A stretch of 40,809 nucleotides of DNA from Evtepia sp. (lineage in GTDB: Bacteria > Bacillota > Clostridia > Oscillospirales > Oscillospiraceae), in assembly GCA_020025735.1 (NCBI GenBank), contig JAHHRP010000002.1, positions 1 through 40,809 of the forward strand. Reading direction: 5' to 3'. The number at the start of each line of letters is the position of its first letter. Positions within the stretch are counted from its first letter, which is position 1. Both the position numbers and the translations under genes were made by a program. The notes below the pieces were generated by a model, which worked only from the letters and a program-made list of their open reading frames with translations, did no database searches and had not been told where the DNA came from. Of the stretch, positions 1-8,744 are shown in pieces.

Positions 1-11
1 CTTTTTCCCCT

Positions 12-55
12 CTTTCCACAAAAAAATCCTCTACTACTACCACTACGACATTCTA
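12..55 (+). other. oriC: Probable oriC unwinding element: DnaA-box-like site plus DnaA-trio-like tract
   Basis: The leader before dnaN holds CTTTCCACA (12-20), which matches 7 of 9 bases of the DnaA box TTATCCACA. Ten bases later a tract of triplets runs from 31 to 48, CTA CTA CTA CCA CTA CGA. On the complementary strand these read 3'-GAT GAT GAT GGT GAT GCT-5'. That is the form of the DnaA-trio described for Bacillus subtilis, where 3'-[G/A]A[T/A]-5' triplets next to DnaA boxes in the dnaA-dnaN intergenic region direct strand opening. The position just upstream of dnaN fits. The upstream boxes and dnaA would lie outside the window, so only part of an origin is visible. Confidence 0.5.
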
Positions 56-133
56 TTCCTGTTCCTCCCTCATTGGGAAAAACAGACGAATCTGCAAAAA
101 TCCACGCCATAGGATCAGATTGGAGGTCTTTCT

Positions 134-1246
134 ATGAAATTTAGCTGCGAAAAAGCGCTGCTACAAAATGCCATCCTCACTGCCTCTCGTGCCGTTTCTA
201 CAAAAAGTACCATACCCGCTTTAGAAGGACTCCTGCTAGAAGCAGAAGAATCAGGGTCCGTTTACCTCACTGGCTACAATCAGGAAACCGGTATCCGTTC
301 TGCCCTCCAAGCAGATGTAACGGAACCTGGCTCTATGGTTCTCTCTGCCCGACTATTTGGAGAAATCGTGCGGAAAATGCCCGACGATATCCTTCTTTTT
401 CAGGAAGAAAAATTAAAAGTTCACATCGCCTGCGGTATGAGTGAATTTGATCTCATTGGCATCGACCCAGAAGATTTTCCTGAACTGCCTTCCGTAGAAT
501 ATCAAAACTCATTCTCCCTTCCAGAACAAACCTTGCGTTCCATGATCGCTCAAACCCTTTTTGCCGTTAGTGACGATGAAAGCAGACCCGTCCATACAGG
601 CAGCTTGTTTGTCCTTGATGACGATGGTCTCACCATGGTCGCTGTGGACGGATTCCGTCTCGCCTTGCGCCGAGAGCCAGTAAAGGAAAAAAATGGTGCA
701 TTTGAATTCGTTGTCCCTGGCACTTCTCTAGCAGAAGTAGAAAAAATTTGCCGGGAAAGCGAAGATTTCGTAGAAATCCATCAAGGCAGCAGACATGTCT
801 TGTTTAAGATGGGGCAAACCATCCTCATTTCTCGTCGATTGGAAGGGGAATTCCTGGCCTGGCGGCAAGCAATCCCTAGAAATAATCCCATCAAAATTAC
901 CGCTGAAACCAAACAGCTTCTATCTTGTATTGATCGCGTCTCTCTCATCGTCAGCGAAAAGCTAAAAAGCCCTCTGCGATGCGTCATTGGAGATGGAGAA
1001 ATCGACATGACCACCAAAACTGCATTGGGAAATGCTCACGATTGCTGCACAGTGGAAGGAAATGGAAACGGTTTAGAGATTGGATTCAATAACAAGTACA
1101 TGATGGATGCGTTAAAAGCAGCTTCGCGGGAAAAAGTAACGTTGGAGCTTTCCAGTCCGATTACACCCTGTATTATTGTTCCGGCAGATGGAGAGGAAAA
1201 TTTCCTCTTTATGGTCCTGCCGGTGCGGTTAAAGGCAGATTTCTAA
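134..1246 (+). CDS. dnaN: DNA polymerase III subunit beta (sliding clamp)
   Basis: This is the ring-shaped processivity clamp, which tethers DNA polymerase III and other DNA-handling proteins to the template. The 370-residue length is typical, and the protein can be read as three consecutive clamp domains. The N-terminus MKFSCEKALLQNAI and the C-terminal end FLFMVLPVRLKADF follow the usual pattern (a hydrophobic pair before a PVR-like tail). GGAGGT about ten bases upstream supports the ATG at 134. The gene is followed closely by the S4 protein and recF, the standard dnaA-dnaN-yaaA-recF order next to the Firmicute origin. The product is cytoplasmic and acts at replication forks. Nothing is odd about it. 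Confidence 0.97.
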   Translation: MKFSCEKALLQNAILTASRAVSTKSTIPALEGLLLEAEESGSVYLTGYNQETGIRSALQADVTEPGSMVLSARLFGEIVRKMPDDILLFQEEKLKVHIACGMSEFDLIGIDPEDFPELPSVEYQNSFSLPEQTLRSMIAQTLFAVSDDESRPVHTGSLFVLDDDGLTMVAVDGFRLALRREPVKEKNGAFEFVVPGTSLAEVEKICRESEDFVEIHQGSRHVLFKMGQTILISRRLEGEFLAWRQAIPRNNPIKITAETKQLLSCIDRVSLIVSEKLKSPLRCVIGDGEIDMTTKTALGNAHDCCTVEGNGNGLEIGFNNKYMMDALKAASREKVTLELSSPITPCIIVPADGEENFLFMVLPVRLKADF

Positions 1247-1283
1247 TTCATTCGTCGTTGTTTTTCAGGAAAGGAGACTTTTT

Positions 1284-1496
1284 ATGGAACGACAACTGGT
1301 TTCCATCCAAACGGAATTTATTAAGCTGGATGCCTTGCTGAAATTGGCAAATCTTGTAGGCAGCGGGGGAGAGGCCAAAGTCCTCATTCAGGAGGGAGAA
1401 GTTTCAGTCAATGGTGAAGTCTGTACGATGCGGGGTAAAAAACTCCGACCAGGAGATCTGGTCTCCTTTCAGAATCGGGAGATTTTGGTCCAATGA
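1284..1496 (+). CDS. yaaA: S4-domain RNA-binding protein, YaaA/RlbA type
   Basis: This 70-residue protein consists almost wholly of an S4 RNA-binding fold. The pattern IKLDALLKLANLVGSGGEAKVLI, then GEVSVNGEV, then RGKKLRPGDLVSF is the usual S4 signature. The family sits between dnaN and recF in most Firmicutes and has been linked to ribosome assembly, though its exact role is unsettled. The start is supported by AAAGGAG about seven bases upstream. Its stop codon overlaps the recF start by four bases (ATGA at 1493-1496), so the two genes are translationally coupled. Confidence 0.9.
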   Translation: MERQLVSIQTEFIKLDALLKLANLVGSGGEAKVLIQEGEVSVNGEVCTMRGKKLRPGDLVSFQNREILVQ

Positions 1497-2605
1497 GGAT
1501 CTGCTCTGTTTCTCTGGATGGGTTTCGCAACTATGAAAATTTTTCTGCTGCTTTTTCTCCTGGAGTCAATGTGATCTGGGGGGAAAATGCCCAGGGAAAG
1601 ACAAACCTTCTGGAAGCCATCGGATTTCTCTCCGGTGCAAAATCTCATCGTTCCAGAAGAGACAAGGACCTGATTTCTTTTCAGCGGGACAAAGGGATCA
1701 TTACTGCCCAGGTGGAAAGTCGCGGCAGAGAATTTCTCCTGGAAGTCTACTTGTTTCGCGGGGCACGACGAAAACTGTTGGTGAACCATGTGAAATTAAA
1801 AACTGCCGGAGAATTGTCTGGTATTGTTCAGACTGTTCTTTTTTGTCCAGAAGATCTGGCCCTGATCAAATCCGGCGCAGCGGAGCGGCGAAGTTTTTTG
1901 GATCACGCCATTTGTCAGCTTCGGCCTCGGTATGGGGAGGCACTGACACAGTATCACAAGCTGTTGGAGCATAAAACCCGGATTTTACGGGATTGGGAAA
2001 AAAATCCTGGTTTATTGCAGGTAATGGAAGAATTTAACGAAGGGATGGCTCGCGCTGGGGCATTGGTGATCCATTATCGTGCCCATTTTGTTCGCAAGCT
2101 GGCGCAGCGGGCCACGCAAATCCAGAGGGAATTTTCCGGTGGACGGGAAGAATTGACAGTAACCTATCAAACCGTTTCCAATGTCCGAGATCCTTTGGGT
2201 CAGACCGTAGGGATTTATCAGGATTTGCGTGCACATCAGGAAAGCCATGGCCGGGCAGAACTGGAAGCCCGTTCTTGTCTGTCAGGCCCTCATAAAGATG
2301 ATCTTTTGACCAGTATCAATGGACAGTCTGCTCGACAATTTGCTTCCCAAGGCCAAACTCGAACTGCGGCATTGTCCCTTAAACTGGCCGAGCGGGAATT
2401 GTTTCAAGAGGATACCGGACAATGGCCTGTGCTGCTGCTGGATGATGTGCTGTCTGAGCTGGACCAACGGCGTCAGGATTTCGTATTGGGACGCATTACC
2501 GGCGGTCAAGTTTTTATTACTGGCTGTCAGGCACCGGAAGGGGATTTTTCTCAGGGAAAAACGCTGCATATTTCTCAGGGAAAATTGGTCGATTCTATGA
2601 AATGA
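1493..2605 (+). CDS. recF: DNA replication and repair protein RecF
   Basis: RecF is an SMC-like ATPase that binds gapped DNA and helps RecOR load RecA at stalled forks. The Walker A motif GENAQGKTN lies at residues 30-38. The ABC-type signature is LSGPHKDD at about 263-270, and the Walker B segment LLLDDVLSELD is at about 314-324. The length of 370 residues is normal. The start codon overlaps the preceding S4 gene's stop by four bases and has no strong Shine-Dalgarno sequence of its own, which points to coupled translation. The product is cytoplasmic. Confidence 0.96.
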   Translation: MRICSVSLDGFRNYENFSAAFSPGVNVIWGENAQGKTNLLEAIGFLSGAKSHRSRRDKDLISFQRDKGIITAQVESRGREFLLEVYLFRGARRKLLVNHVKLKTAGELSGIVQTVLFCPEDLALIKSGAAERRSFLDHAICQLRPRYGEALTQYHKLLEHKTRILRDWEKNPGLLQVMEEFNEGMARAGALVIHYRAHFVRKLAQRATQIQREFSGGREELTVTYQTVSNVRDPLGQTVGIYQDLRAHQESHGRAELEARSCLSGPHKDDLLTSINGQSARQFASQGQTRTAALSLKLAERELFQEDTGQWPVLLLDDVLSELDQRRQDFVLGRITGGQVFITGCQAPEGDFSQGKTLHISQGKLVDSMK

Positions 2606-2700
2606 AAAAAATTTTTTGAAACGTATATGAAAACGCCTCATTCGCGGAGTATTTCGTGATAGGATAGAGAGGAATCTGTCTGCACAGGGAGGAAAAAGAA

Positions 2701-2970
2701 ATGTACCTGCATATTGGCGCATCAGTAGTCATTCCTCAGCAGGAAGTGTTGGGGATTTTTGATCTGGATAACACAACCTCCTCTCACATTACCAGAGATT
2801 TTTTAACCAAAGCCCAGCGAAGAGATCAGGTCATCACCGCTGGGGATGATTTACCAAAATCGTTCCTCCTCTGCTGCAACAAAACAGGAGAAACTACCGT
2901 TTATTTGTCGCAGCTCTCCTCAACGACCCTCTTAAAACGGATGGAATCAGACCGTTTTGAGACAGTATAA
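2701..2970 (+). CDS. remB: Extracellular matrix regulator RemB-like (DUF370, YaaB)
   Basis: This 89-residue protein begins MYLHIGASVVIPQQEVLGIFDLDNTT, which is the pattern of the DUF370 family. Its position between recF and gyrB is the same as Bacillus subtilis yaaB/remB. RemA and RemB affect biofilm matrix gene expression in that species, and RemA is a DNA-binding protein. The role of RemB is less well defined and may differ here. The start is backed by AGGAGGAAAAAGAA directly before the ATG. The preceding 95-base gap from recF shows no terminator I would call, so the gene may belong to the recF transcript. Confidence 0.85.
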   Translation: MYLHIGASVVIPQQEVLGIFDLDNTTSSHITRDFLTKAQRRDQVITAGDDLPKSFLLCCNKTGETTVYLSQLSSTTLLKRMESDRFETV

Positions 2971-3055
2971 AAGAAAAATCATGTCGTTCCGCCCAAGAAA
3001 GCAGACAGGATCTGCCGGGGCCGGACGCTGAAATTCCCCTTTTGGAGGTATCAAG

Positions 3056-5002
3056 ATGGATCAGTTGGAAAACAAGAACGCCACCACAGTAGAACATGAG
3101 TACGGTGCCTCAGAAATTCAGGTTCTGGAAGGATTGGAGGCGGTTCGGAAACGACCTGGTATGTACATCGGTTCCACCTCTTCCAGCGGTCTGCACCATC
3201 TGGTCTATGAGATCGTGGACAATGCCATTGATGAAGCCTTGGCTGGATATTGTACTGAAATCCAGGTGGGTATTGAACCGGGCAATATCATTACCGTTTT
3301 GGACAATGGCCGCGGGATTCCTGTTGATATTCAGCAGCAAACCGGAAAACCTGCTTTGGAAGTGGTTTTTACCATCCTGCACGCCGGTGGTAAATTTGGC
3401 GGCGGCGGCTATAAAGTCTCCGGTGGTCTGCATGGCGTGGGTGCTTCCGTGGTGAATGCACTCAGTCAGTGGCTAGAAGTTCGAGTTTACAAGGATGGGA
3501 ACATCTACGAAATGAAGTTTGCCAGAGGTCAGGTCACCCAATCCATGAAAATCGTGGGCCAAACCGATAAAACTGGCACAGAGGTGGTGTTCCAGCCTGA
3601 CCCGGAAATGTTCACCGAAACCACGGAATATGACTATGATACTCTCCATACCCGGATGCGGGAGGAAGCATTCCTCAATGCGGGTCTGTCCATCACCATT
3701 GCAGACCGCCGTGGCGAGGAGGAAGTTTCTGATACCATGTGCTATGAGGGGGGCATTCGAGAGTTTGTCACCTACATTAACCGCAACAAAACCACCATTC
3801 ATGATGGGGTGATCTATATGGCCGGCACCCGTGAAGATGCTATGGCCGAGGTTTCCCTGCAATACAATGATAGCTACAATGAAATCATTGTTTCTTTTGC
3901 CAACAATGTTCACACTCCTGAAGGTGGAATGCACGAAGAAGGGTTTAAGCGGGCGTTAACCAATACCCTCAATGCCTATGGCAGGAAAGTAAAAATTCTC
4001 AAGGATGATGAGAAAATAAACGGGGAAGATTGCCGGGAAGGTTTGACATGTGTGATTTCTGTCAAACTTACGGAAGCACAATTTGAAGGCCAGACGAAGG
4101 CAAAATTAGGAAACTCTGAGATTCGTACTTTGGTGAATGCCATTGTTTCAGAAAAGCTGGAAGAATTTTTAGAAGAAAATCCCGCTGTGGGTCGCGCCAT
4201 TTTGGAAAAAGCCCTTACTGCCTCTCGTGCTAGGGAAGCAGCCCGAAAAGCGCGGGAGTCTGTGCGTCGGAAAACCGGACTAGAATCGGGTCAAATGCCA
4301 GATAAACTGAAAGACTGCAACGAGCGGGACCCTGCCTTGACAGAATTGTATATCGTTGAGGGAGATTCCGCTGGTGGTTCTGCTGTGCAAGGTCGAGATT
4401 CCCGTTTTCAGGCCATCCTTCCGCTGTGGGGTAAAATGCTCAACGTGGAAAAAGCCCGTGCTGACCGGGTCTATGGCAATGACAAACTGATTCCAGTGAT
4501 CACTGCCTTGGGCGCTGGAATTGGAGAAGAGTTTAATCCAGAAAAACTTCGCTATCATAAAATCATCATTATGGCCGATGCCGATGTGGACGGGGCCCAT
4601 ATTCGTACTCTTTTGTTGACCTTCTTCTTCCGGTTCATGCGGCCGATGATTGAACAGGGGTATGTTTATTCTGCTGTTCCGCCGCTGTATAAATTGATCC
4701 GGGGTAAGCAACAGCGAGTGGCTTATTCCGATGAAGAACGGGATCGCGTTTCAGGAGAGATGCGGGGAGAAAATCCCAATGCCAAGGTGGAGATTAGTCG
4801 CTTTAAGGGTCTTGGTGAGATGGATGCCCATGAGCTGTGGGAGACTACCATGAATCCCGTCACCCGGACTTTACGGCGGATCACTTTGGAGGATGCTGTG
4901 AAAGCCGATGAAATTTTCACCATTCTCATGGGAGAAAAGGTAGAGCCGCGCAAGGAATTTATTGAGGCCAATGCTAAGTATGTTGTCAACCTTGACATTT
5001 AA
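3056..5002 (+). CDS. gyrB: DNA gyrase subunit B
   Basis: This is the ATPase subunit of DNA gyrase, which introduces negative supercoils with GyrA. The GHKL ATPase part shows YEIVDNAIDEAL (about 51-62), DNGRGIP and GGLHGVGASVVNALS. The TOPRIM metal-binding residues appear in YIVEGDSAGGSA (about 428-439) and DADVDGAHI (about 507-515). At 648 residues it is the short Gram-positive form, without the enterobacterial insertion. TTGGAGGT lies seven bases before the ATG. PrsW and gyrA follow on the same strand. Confidence 0.98.
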   Translation: MDQLENKNATTVEHEYGASEIQVLEGLEAVRKRPGMYIGSTSSSGLHHLVYEIVDNAIDEALAGYCTEIQVGIEPGNIITVLDNGRGIPVDIQQQTGKPALEVVFTILHAGGKFGGGGYKVSGGLHGVGASVVNALSQWLEVRVYKDGNIYEMKFARGQVTQSMKIVGQTDKTGTEVVFQPDPEMFTETTEYDYDTLHTRMREEAFLNAGLSITIADRRGEEEVSDTMCYEGGIREFVTYINRNKTTIHDGVIYMAGTREDAMAEVSLQYNDSYNEIIVSFANNVHTPEGGMHEEGFKRALTNTLNAYGRKVKILKDDEKINGEDCREGLTCVISVKLTEAQFEGQTKAKLGNSEIRTLVNAIVSEKLEEFLEENPAVGRAILEKALTASRAREAARKARESVRRKTGLESGQMPDKLKDCNERDPALTELYIVEGDSAGGSAVQGRDSRFQAILPLWGKMLNVEKARADRVYGNDKLIPVITALGAGIGEEFNPEKLRYHKIIIMADADVDGAHIRTLLLTFFFRFMRPMIEQGYVYSAVPPLYKLIRGKQQRVAYSDEERDRVSGEMRGENPNAKVEISRFKGLGEMDAHELWETTMNPVTRTLRRITLEDAVKADEIFTILMGEKVEPRKEFIEANAKYVVNLDI

Positions 5003-5150
5003 CGCATAAGATTTTTGCAAAGAGATCAGAGTTTTCTTGCAAAGCCTGATTTTCTTGGACCATGGGAATCCATTTCCCACAATTTGGGATGCTTTTGTGG
5101 AAAAAAATTATTTTTCCAGGGAATTTTCCTCCCAAAAAGGAGCAAAGCTG

Positions 5151-5846
5151 ATGCCGATTTATTCTATCCTCTTTTTGGTGGGCGCTGCCCTTCTGCCTCC
5201 TCTGGTTCTTATGCAGGTGATCTACCGTATGGATCGATTGGAACGGGAACCACCTCGTCTTCTCTGGGGCCTGTTTTTTCGGGGGCTGCTTGCCATGTTT
5301 CCGATTTTGGTGCTGGAAGTGGTAGCGGACCAGTTTATTGACTTTTTTTATTGGCAGCCAATCGTCTATCTGTTCCTGGCCTATTTCGTGATACCGGGTT
5401 TTATCGAAGAGGGCGTAAAATATCGCGTTCTTCTGCACCGAACCTGGAATGAGCCAAATTTTAACTACCAATTCGACGGGATCGTTTATGCTGTCTTTGT
5501 CTCGCTGGGTTTTGCCGCAGTGGAGAATGTGATGTATGTCCTTACCACCGGTTTTACCACTGCTGTGGTCCGTGCTATCTTCTCCATCCCCGGCCATGCC
5601 ATGTTTGGAATCATTATGGGCATAAAATTTGGACGGGCTAAGTGGTGTCAAAATCACGGTCAGCAGGAACAAACCGATCTATGTCTCAGACGAGCCTGGC
5701 TCATGCCTGCTGTCGTCCATGGGACTTATGATTTCTTGCTGATTGGTTTTGGCTGGCTTTTCTATGTTTATTTCTTTGGTCTGGTCCTCTATGTGGTCAG
5801 CCTGCTCCGCCGCAGCGCCCGAGAGGATGGACCTGTGGGCGGATAA
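5151..5846 (+). CDS. prsW: PrsW-family intramembrane metalloprotease
   Basis: This is an integral membrane protein of 231 residues with several hydrophobic segments. It carries the conserved PrsW motifs in order: an EEGVKY (EExxK) motif, the AVEN motif after GFA, PGHAMFG (an HxxxG-type metal-binding motif) and HGTYDFLL. PrsW of Bacillus subtilis makes the site-1 cut in the anti-sigma factor RsiW, releasing sigma W under envelope stress. The target here is unknown. The reading frame is open further upstream to an ATG at 5037, but the ATG at 5151 has AAAAGGAG at the right distance and starts directly with a membrane segment, so I chose it. Its position between gyrB and gyrA is unusual compared with Bacillus, where those two genes are adjacent. 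Confidence 0.85.
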   Translation: MPIYSILFLVGAALLPPLVLMQVIYRMDRLEREPPRLLWGLFFRGLLAMFPILVLEVVADQFIDFFYWQPIVYLFLAYFVIPGFIEEGVKYRVLLHRTWNEPNFNYQFDGIVYAVFVSLGFAAVENVMYVLTTGFTTAVVRAIFSIPGHAMFGIIMGIKFGRAKWCQNHGQQEQTDLCLRRAWLMPAVVHGTYDFLLIGFGWLFYVYFFGLVLYVVSLLRRSAREDGPVGG

Positions 5847-5937
5847 TCGCCAATTTTTTGGTGTCGGTTCCTTGGGATCGAGAACCATTCCCTTACTGTC
5901 CCCAGCCGCCAGGCGGCGGAAATGAAGGAGTGAAACT

Positions 5938-8508
5938 ATGGCAAAGAATAAAGACTACCGACCGGAGGATATTACTTTCCCAGATCAAGTCATCGTGGAG
6001 TCCGAATTGGTCAAAGAGATGAAAGACAGCTATATTGACTATGCTATGTCTGTCATCGTGGGCCGTGCCCTGCCTGATGTGCGGGATGGATTGAAACCTG
6101 TCCATCGGCGTATCCTGTACACCATGTATGAAAGCGGTCTGACCTCTGACAAACCCTTCAAGAAGTCTGCTACCTGCGTGGGTGATGTGCTTGGTAAGTA
6201 TCACCCTCATGGGGATGGCTCAGTTTATGATGCCTTGGTCCGTTTGGCTCAGGATTTCTCCATGCGTTACCGTCTCATCGAAGGCCATGGCAATTTTGGC
6301 TCTGTGGATGGAGATCCCCCTGCTGCCTATCGTTACACCGAAGCCCGAATGGCGAAGCTGGCCGGGGAAATGCTGTCGGATATCGAGAAAGAAACCGTAG
6401 ACTGGGACCCGAACTTCGACGAGAGTCGGAAGGAACCACGAGTTCTTCCCGCCCGGTTCCCCAATCTTCTGGTCAATGGTTCCGCAGGCATTGCCGTAGG
6501 GATGGCCACCAATATCCCTCCCCATAATCTGCGGGAAGTCATTGATGCAGCGGTGTGTGTGCTGGAAAATCCAGAGGCAGATTTGGCCGATCTCATGCAG
6601 TACATAAAAGGTCCAGATTTCCCCACAAAAGGTATTATTATGGGGCGTTCGGGGATTCGTGCAGCCTATGCTACTGGTCGAGGGCGGATAACCATCCGGG
6701 CACGGACGGAGTTTGAGGAATATGGCCGCAATCATGAGCGTACCCGTATTATCGTTACCGAACTTCCGTACCAGGTCAATAAGCGTATGCTCATTGCTGC
6801 CATTGCCGAACAGGTAAAAGAAAAGCGGCTGGAAGGGATCTCTGATCTGCGCGACGAATCTGACCGCAACGGTATGCGGATTGTCATTGAGTTAAAGCAT
6901 GACGCAAATCCTCAGCTGATCCTCAACCGTTTGCTCACCCAGACCCAGCTGCAAACTACATTTGCTGTGAATATGCTGGCGCTGGTCAACAACCAGACCC
7001 AGCCTAAGATTCTCTCTTTGCGGCAGATCCTGGACGAGTATTTGACCTTCCAGGAAGAGGTGATTACCCGTCGTACTCGCTATGAAAAACGGAAGGCAGA
7101 GGAACGGGCTCATTTGCTGGAAGGTTTACTGATTGCACAGGATCACATTGACGAGGTTATTTCCATCATCCGTTCCAGCTATGACAATGCCAGAGAAAAT
7201 CTGATGGATCGTTTTGCACTGGATGAGGTCCAGGCTCAGGCCATCTGCGATATGCGGCTGATCGCTTTGCAGGGTCTCAACCGGGAAAAGCTCCAGAATG
7301 AGTATAACGAACTGGAGAAAAAGATTGCCTGGTATCAGGAACTTCTTTCTAACCGGGAAAAACTCCTGGGTGTGTTGAAAAAAGAACTGTTGGAGATCCG
7401 AGAAAAATATGGTGATGACCGTCTGACGGAAATTCAAGATGTGGAGGATGAGATCGACATCGAGGACCTCATTGAAGAGGAGACCTGTGTCTTTACTCTC
7501 ACCGCTGCGGGGTATATCAAGCGGATGCCCGTATCCACTTATCGCTCCCAGAAGCGGGGTGGAAAAGGGATCTCTGCCCAGAGCCTGCGAGAAGAGGACT
7601 ATGTAGACACCCTCTTCACCGCTTCCAGCCATGATAATATTCTCTTCTTCACCAGTTCTGGTCGAGTGTATAAGAAAAAGGGATATCAGATTCCCGAAAC
7701 CAGCCGGACTGCTAAGGGGACCCATCTGAACAATATTTTCCAATTTGAATCTGGTGAGCGGGTGACTGCTATGCTCCATGGTCGGGACTATGATGAGAAT
7801 GGTTATCTGTTCATGGTCACCCGGAACGGAACGGTGAAGCGTACAGAGCGGGCTGCATTCCGAAATATCCGGGCGGTAGGGCTTCGAGGTCTGACGCTGG
7901 ATGAGGGGGATGAACTAATTGCTGTGCTGGAAACCGATGGGCAGGCAAATATCCTCATTGCCACCCATGACGGGATGGCCATTTGTTTCCGAGAGAGTGA
8001 TGTGCGGCCCATGGGCCGCAGTGCCGTTGGCGTGCGTGGAATTAAGCTGCGGGAAGGGGATTGTGTCATTGGTGCTGTCCAGGCCAAATCAGGTACCACT
8101 TTGCTGACCATTACAGAAAATGGCTATGGCAAACGCACCCCCATTGAGGAGTATATCCGTTCCGGTGGAGAACTTCAGCATCGAGGCGGCTTTGGTCTAA
8201 AGGGCTACCAGATCACGGAAAAGACCGGCAAGGCAGCCGGGGTAAAGATGGTGGCCGAAGACGATGACATTATGATTATCTCTGACGATGGTACCATCAT
8301 TCGTATGGCAGCAGCTGACGTAAATATATATAGCCGGACTGCCCAAGGTGTGCGGGTGATGCGGGTATCCCAGCAGACCAAGGTGATTTCCCTGGCGCGG
8401 GTGCCGCAAGAGAATGAGGAAGAAAGTGACATCCAGCCAGAGGCTCAGGAAGAGAAAACCACTCCAGCACCGGAACCTGAGAAGGGGAAGACGGAAGAGG
8501 AGGAATGA
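5938..8508 (+). CDS. gyrA: DNA gyrase subunit A
   Basis: This is the DNA-cleaving and DNA-wrapping subunit of gyrase. The catalytic tyrosine is Y133 in AYRYTEAR. The GyrA-box QKRGGKG at 538-544 starts the beta-pinwheel wrapping domain and separates gyrase from topoisomerase IV. The C-terminus ends in an acidic tail rich in Glu and Pro (about 828-856). In the quinolone-determining region the sequence reads HPHGDGSVYDA. The residue matching Escherichia coli Ser83 is therefore Gly94, while Asp98 (matching Asp87) is kept. GAAGGAG precedes the ATG. The stop overlaps an alternative start of the next gene. Confidence 0.98.
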   Translation: MAKNKDYRPEDITFPDQVIVESELVKEMKDSYIDYAMSVIVGRALPDVRDGLKPVHRRILYTMYESGLTSDKPFKKSATCVGDVLGKYHPHGDGSVYDALVRLAQDFSMRYRLIEGHGNFGSVDGDPPAAYRYTEARMAKLAGEMLSDIEKETVDWDPNFDESRKEPRVLPARFPNLLVNGSAGIAVGMATNIPPHNLREVIDAAVCVLENPEADLADLMQYIKGPDFPTKGIIMGRSGIRAAYATGRGRITIRARTEFEEYGRNHERTRIIVTELPYQVNKRMLIAAIAEQVKEKRLEGISDLRDESDRNGMRIVIELKHDANPQLILNRLLTQTQLQTTFAVNMLALVNNQTQPKILSLRQILDEYLTFQEEVITRRTRYEKRKAEERAHLLEGLLIAQDHIDEVISIIRSSYDNARENLMDRFALDEVQAQAICDMRLIALQGLNREKLQNEYNELEKKIAWYQELLSNREKLLGVLKKELLEIREKYGDDRLTEIQDVEDEIDIEDLIEEETCVFTLTAAGYIKRMPVSTYRSQKRGGKGISAQSLREEDYVDTLFTASSHDNILFFTSSGRVYKKKGYQIPETSRTAKGTHLNNIFQFESGERVTAMLHGRDYDENGYLFMVTRNGTVKRTERAAFRNIRAVGLRGLTLDEGDELIAVLETDGQANILIATHDGMAICFRESDVRPMGRSAVGVRGIKLREGDCVIGAVQAKSGTTLLTITENGYGKRTPIEEYIRSGGELQHRGGFGLKGYQITEKTGKAAGVKMVAEDDDIMIISDDGTIIRMAAADVNIYSRTAQGVRVMRVSQQTKVISLARVPQENEEESDIQPEAQEEKTTPAPEPEKGKTEEEE

Positions 8509-8513
8509 GATCA

Positions 8514-8744
8514 ATGGAAAAGGATTTTCGCAGGATTACTTTGGTTGCCGGAGCATTTCTCATTCTGTTTGGTGTGCTGATTGTCTGGCGGGGGCTAAAA
8601 GATATGATCCGTGTGGCGGGGTTGCTCCATGGCGGATTATTCACTTTAGCAGGTGTGTTTTTCTTTGTCTTTGGGCTGTGCCTGCTCATTGTTCCCGGAC
8701 GTAAGGACCGAAAAAAGAAGAAAGAAACGGAAGGTAAGCCGTGA
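8514..8744 (+). CDS. Small two-pass membrane protein of unknown function
   Basis: I do not recognise a family. From the ATG at 8514 the product is 76 residues: a charged N-terminus (MEKDFRR), two hydrophobic segments (about residues 9-25 and 38-59) and a very basic tail with many Lys and Arg. It would be a small two-helix membrane protein with its tail most likely inside. An in-frame ATG at 8505 lies one base after GAGGAGG, which is too close, whereas 8514 is ten bases away and is preferred. The end overlaps the rnhA GTG start (GTGA), so it is probably co-translated with rnhA. Confidence 0.6.
   Translation: MEKDFRRITLVAGAFLILFGVLIVWRGLKDMIRVAGLLHGGLFTLAGVFFFVFGLCLLIVPGRKDRKKKKETEGKP

Noticed and set aside
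5037..5150. Longer start for the PrsW-family protein
   Set aside because: No ribosome site and a non-conserved hydrophilic lead. The ATG at 5151 has AAAAGGAG.
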